A DNA stretch of 64,000 nucleotides. Source: Anomaloglossus baeobatrachus (taxonomy: Eukaryota; Chordata; Amphibia; Anura; Aromobatidae). Below, piece after piece: positions 63,114-64,000 of the stretch. The stretch is from NCBI RefSeq assembly GCF_048569485.1, contig NC_134355.1, positions 557,282,642 through 557,346,641 of the forward strand, read 5' to 3'. The notes beneath the pieces are model-generated. The model did no database searches. It was not told where the DNA came from and saw only the letters and a program-made list of their open reading frames with translations. Positions within the stretch are counted from its first letter, which is position 1; the number at the start of each line of letters is the position of its first letter. The translations under genes were made by a program, and so were the position numbers.

Positions 63114-63320
63114 ATTTTATGACAGGGTGTTGATCCAGGGAACTAGTCTGATTGCCGGATGTGGAGTCAGGATGGAATTTTTTTCCCCATCGGAGCTTGT
63201 TTGCCACATTGTTTGTGTTTTTTTTTTGCCTTCCTCTGGATCAACATGTTAGGCTACGGGTTGAACATGATACTAGCAAAAACATCTGCTGGGGTATATA
63301 AACGTTTGAGCACAACTGTA

Positions 63321-64000
63321 TAATTGACAGATCGATAAATTGTAAATACTATGAAATAGTCCAATATTAATCTACAGCTAGTCCATCGTTACACCAGTCA
63401 GTCAACCACTTTCTCTGCTTTTTGGCCCATGCGCAGACGGAAGCACAATGTACTGCCCCTATCCACATTTCTGTGCATGCAGACAGTACAAGCCGCCAGA
63501 GGAGGATGCCTTAGCTGGAACAAATCATTTTTTTGTTTTAGATTGGTACAGAATATGACAAAAAATAAAGTTCCCATAACTGTATGGAAATAATGATCAT
63601 TGGTGATCTGCAGATAGTCTCAGGGGCGCTGCATCGTACAATCAGGGTGCTACAAGGTTCTGCATCCACACAAGGATGCAGGGCCTACCCCCTTAGGGAC
63701 CCAGAACCCCAGTGCCGGTACCAGCAAAAACCCAGGTAATCCCAGTTTTCCCTGACATCCCCCCCCCATACAATGGTACCCAGCTAGGGTGGGACCAATG
63801 GATGGCCACCTAGAGGTGGAGCCAATTCAGTCTGCTAGTTGACCAGGTGGGAGGGGCAGACTGGACAGAGAGAACACATGAAGTCAGTAGAGTACTGAAG
63901 TGACTGGAGGAGTGTAAAGGTGGAAGCAAAGTGACATCCTGAGTCGGGTTAATGGTGACCTGGTACCCAGGGGAAGTGGTTGCTGGTGGAGTACTCCCGC
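63321..64000. other. Right edge of window, no gene
   Basis: From about 63760 the sequence (cccacc, aggtggagcc, gaagtcagtagag) resembles the 5' half of the gypsy-related LTRs (compare 8880-8990) and may be one that runs off the window. The rest is unremarkable. Confidence 0.3.

Larger units (their letters stand above)
60795..63275 (+). mobile_element. CR1-like LINE, 5'-truncated, split by a MITE
   Basis: The element lacks ORF1 and the endonuclease and starts near a poly-A run. It contains a reverse transcriptase and the 3' end, with an untranslated tail (gttgatccagggaactagtc, ggagtcaggatggaattttt, gccttcctctggatcaac) of CR1/L2-group type. The MITE at 62094-62628 interrupts the coding region. 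Confidence 0.85.
60586..63318. mobile_element. Tc1-like element remnant hosting a LINE
   Basis: Ends CAGTTGTGCTCAAAAGTTTA and the complement of CAGTTGTGCTCAAACGTTTA, with TA at 60584-60585 and 63319-63320. About 200 bases of the element survive on the left and about 45 on the right. No transposase remains. The LINE occupies the space between. Confidence 0.8.

Overview
The window is vertebrate nuclear DNA, most likely from a frog or toad. It holds one recognisable host gene, about 35 kb from TATA box to poly(A) signal, buried in transposable elements. The amphibian call rests on the element mix: T2/Kolobok-type MITEs with TTAA target sites, Tc1 transposons, CR1-like LINEs, a tRNA-derived SINE, Ty3/gypsy elements and a rare vertebrate Ty1/copia element. 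There is no operon, CRISPR array or phage.

Host gene (2645-34751, plus strand): four coding exons encode a 160-residue dysbindin-domain protein, best matched from memory to DBNDD2. Exons are 2797-2814, 3360-3495, 32185-32322 and 33979-34169. Intron 2 is 28.7 kb and carries most of the first half of the window.

Intron 2: MITEs and T2 elements (4.7-7.4 kb). Then a degenerate TG/TA minisatellite (8.6-14.0 kb) cut by three solo LTRs, one of which holds a complete Tc1 transposon with an open 345-residue transposase. Then an apparently whole and very young Ty3/gypsy element (14167-22304), followed by further solo LTRs, MITEs, a Tc1 remnant and one copy of a hammerhead-bearing repeat. Intron 3 holds a SINE inside a MITE and a minisatellite.

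Downstream: at 34988-35383 lies a 396-bp insertion made of 1.2 copies of a 326-bp unit, flanked by a 12-bp target duplication and containing a type I hammerhead ribozyme with an intact core on the minus strand. This is the layout expected of an animal retrozyme or Penelope-type terminal repeat, and it is my best candidate for an unusual system. Next come a non-autonomous hAT element swollen by two minisatellites (36811-40060), an old Ty1/copia element with two later insertions (43066-48128), a 1-kb foldback palindrome (50773-51799), Harbinger-like MITEs, a broken class I endogenous retrovirus on the minus strand (54413-60384), and a three-layer nest (Tc1-like element containing a CR1-like LINE containing a TA-target MITE, 60586-63318).

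Boundaries given with target duplications were read base by base; those of the LTR-like pieces without duplications are approximate. Family names come from recalled motifs, not from a search.
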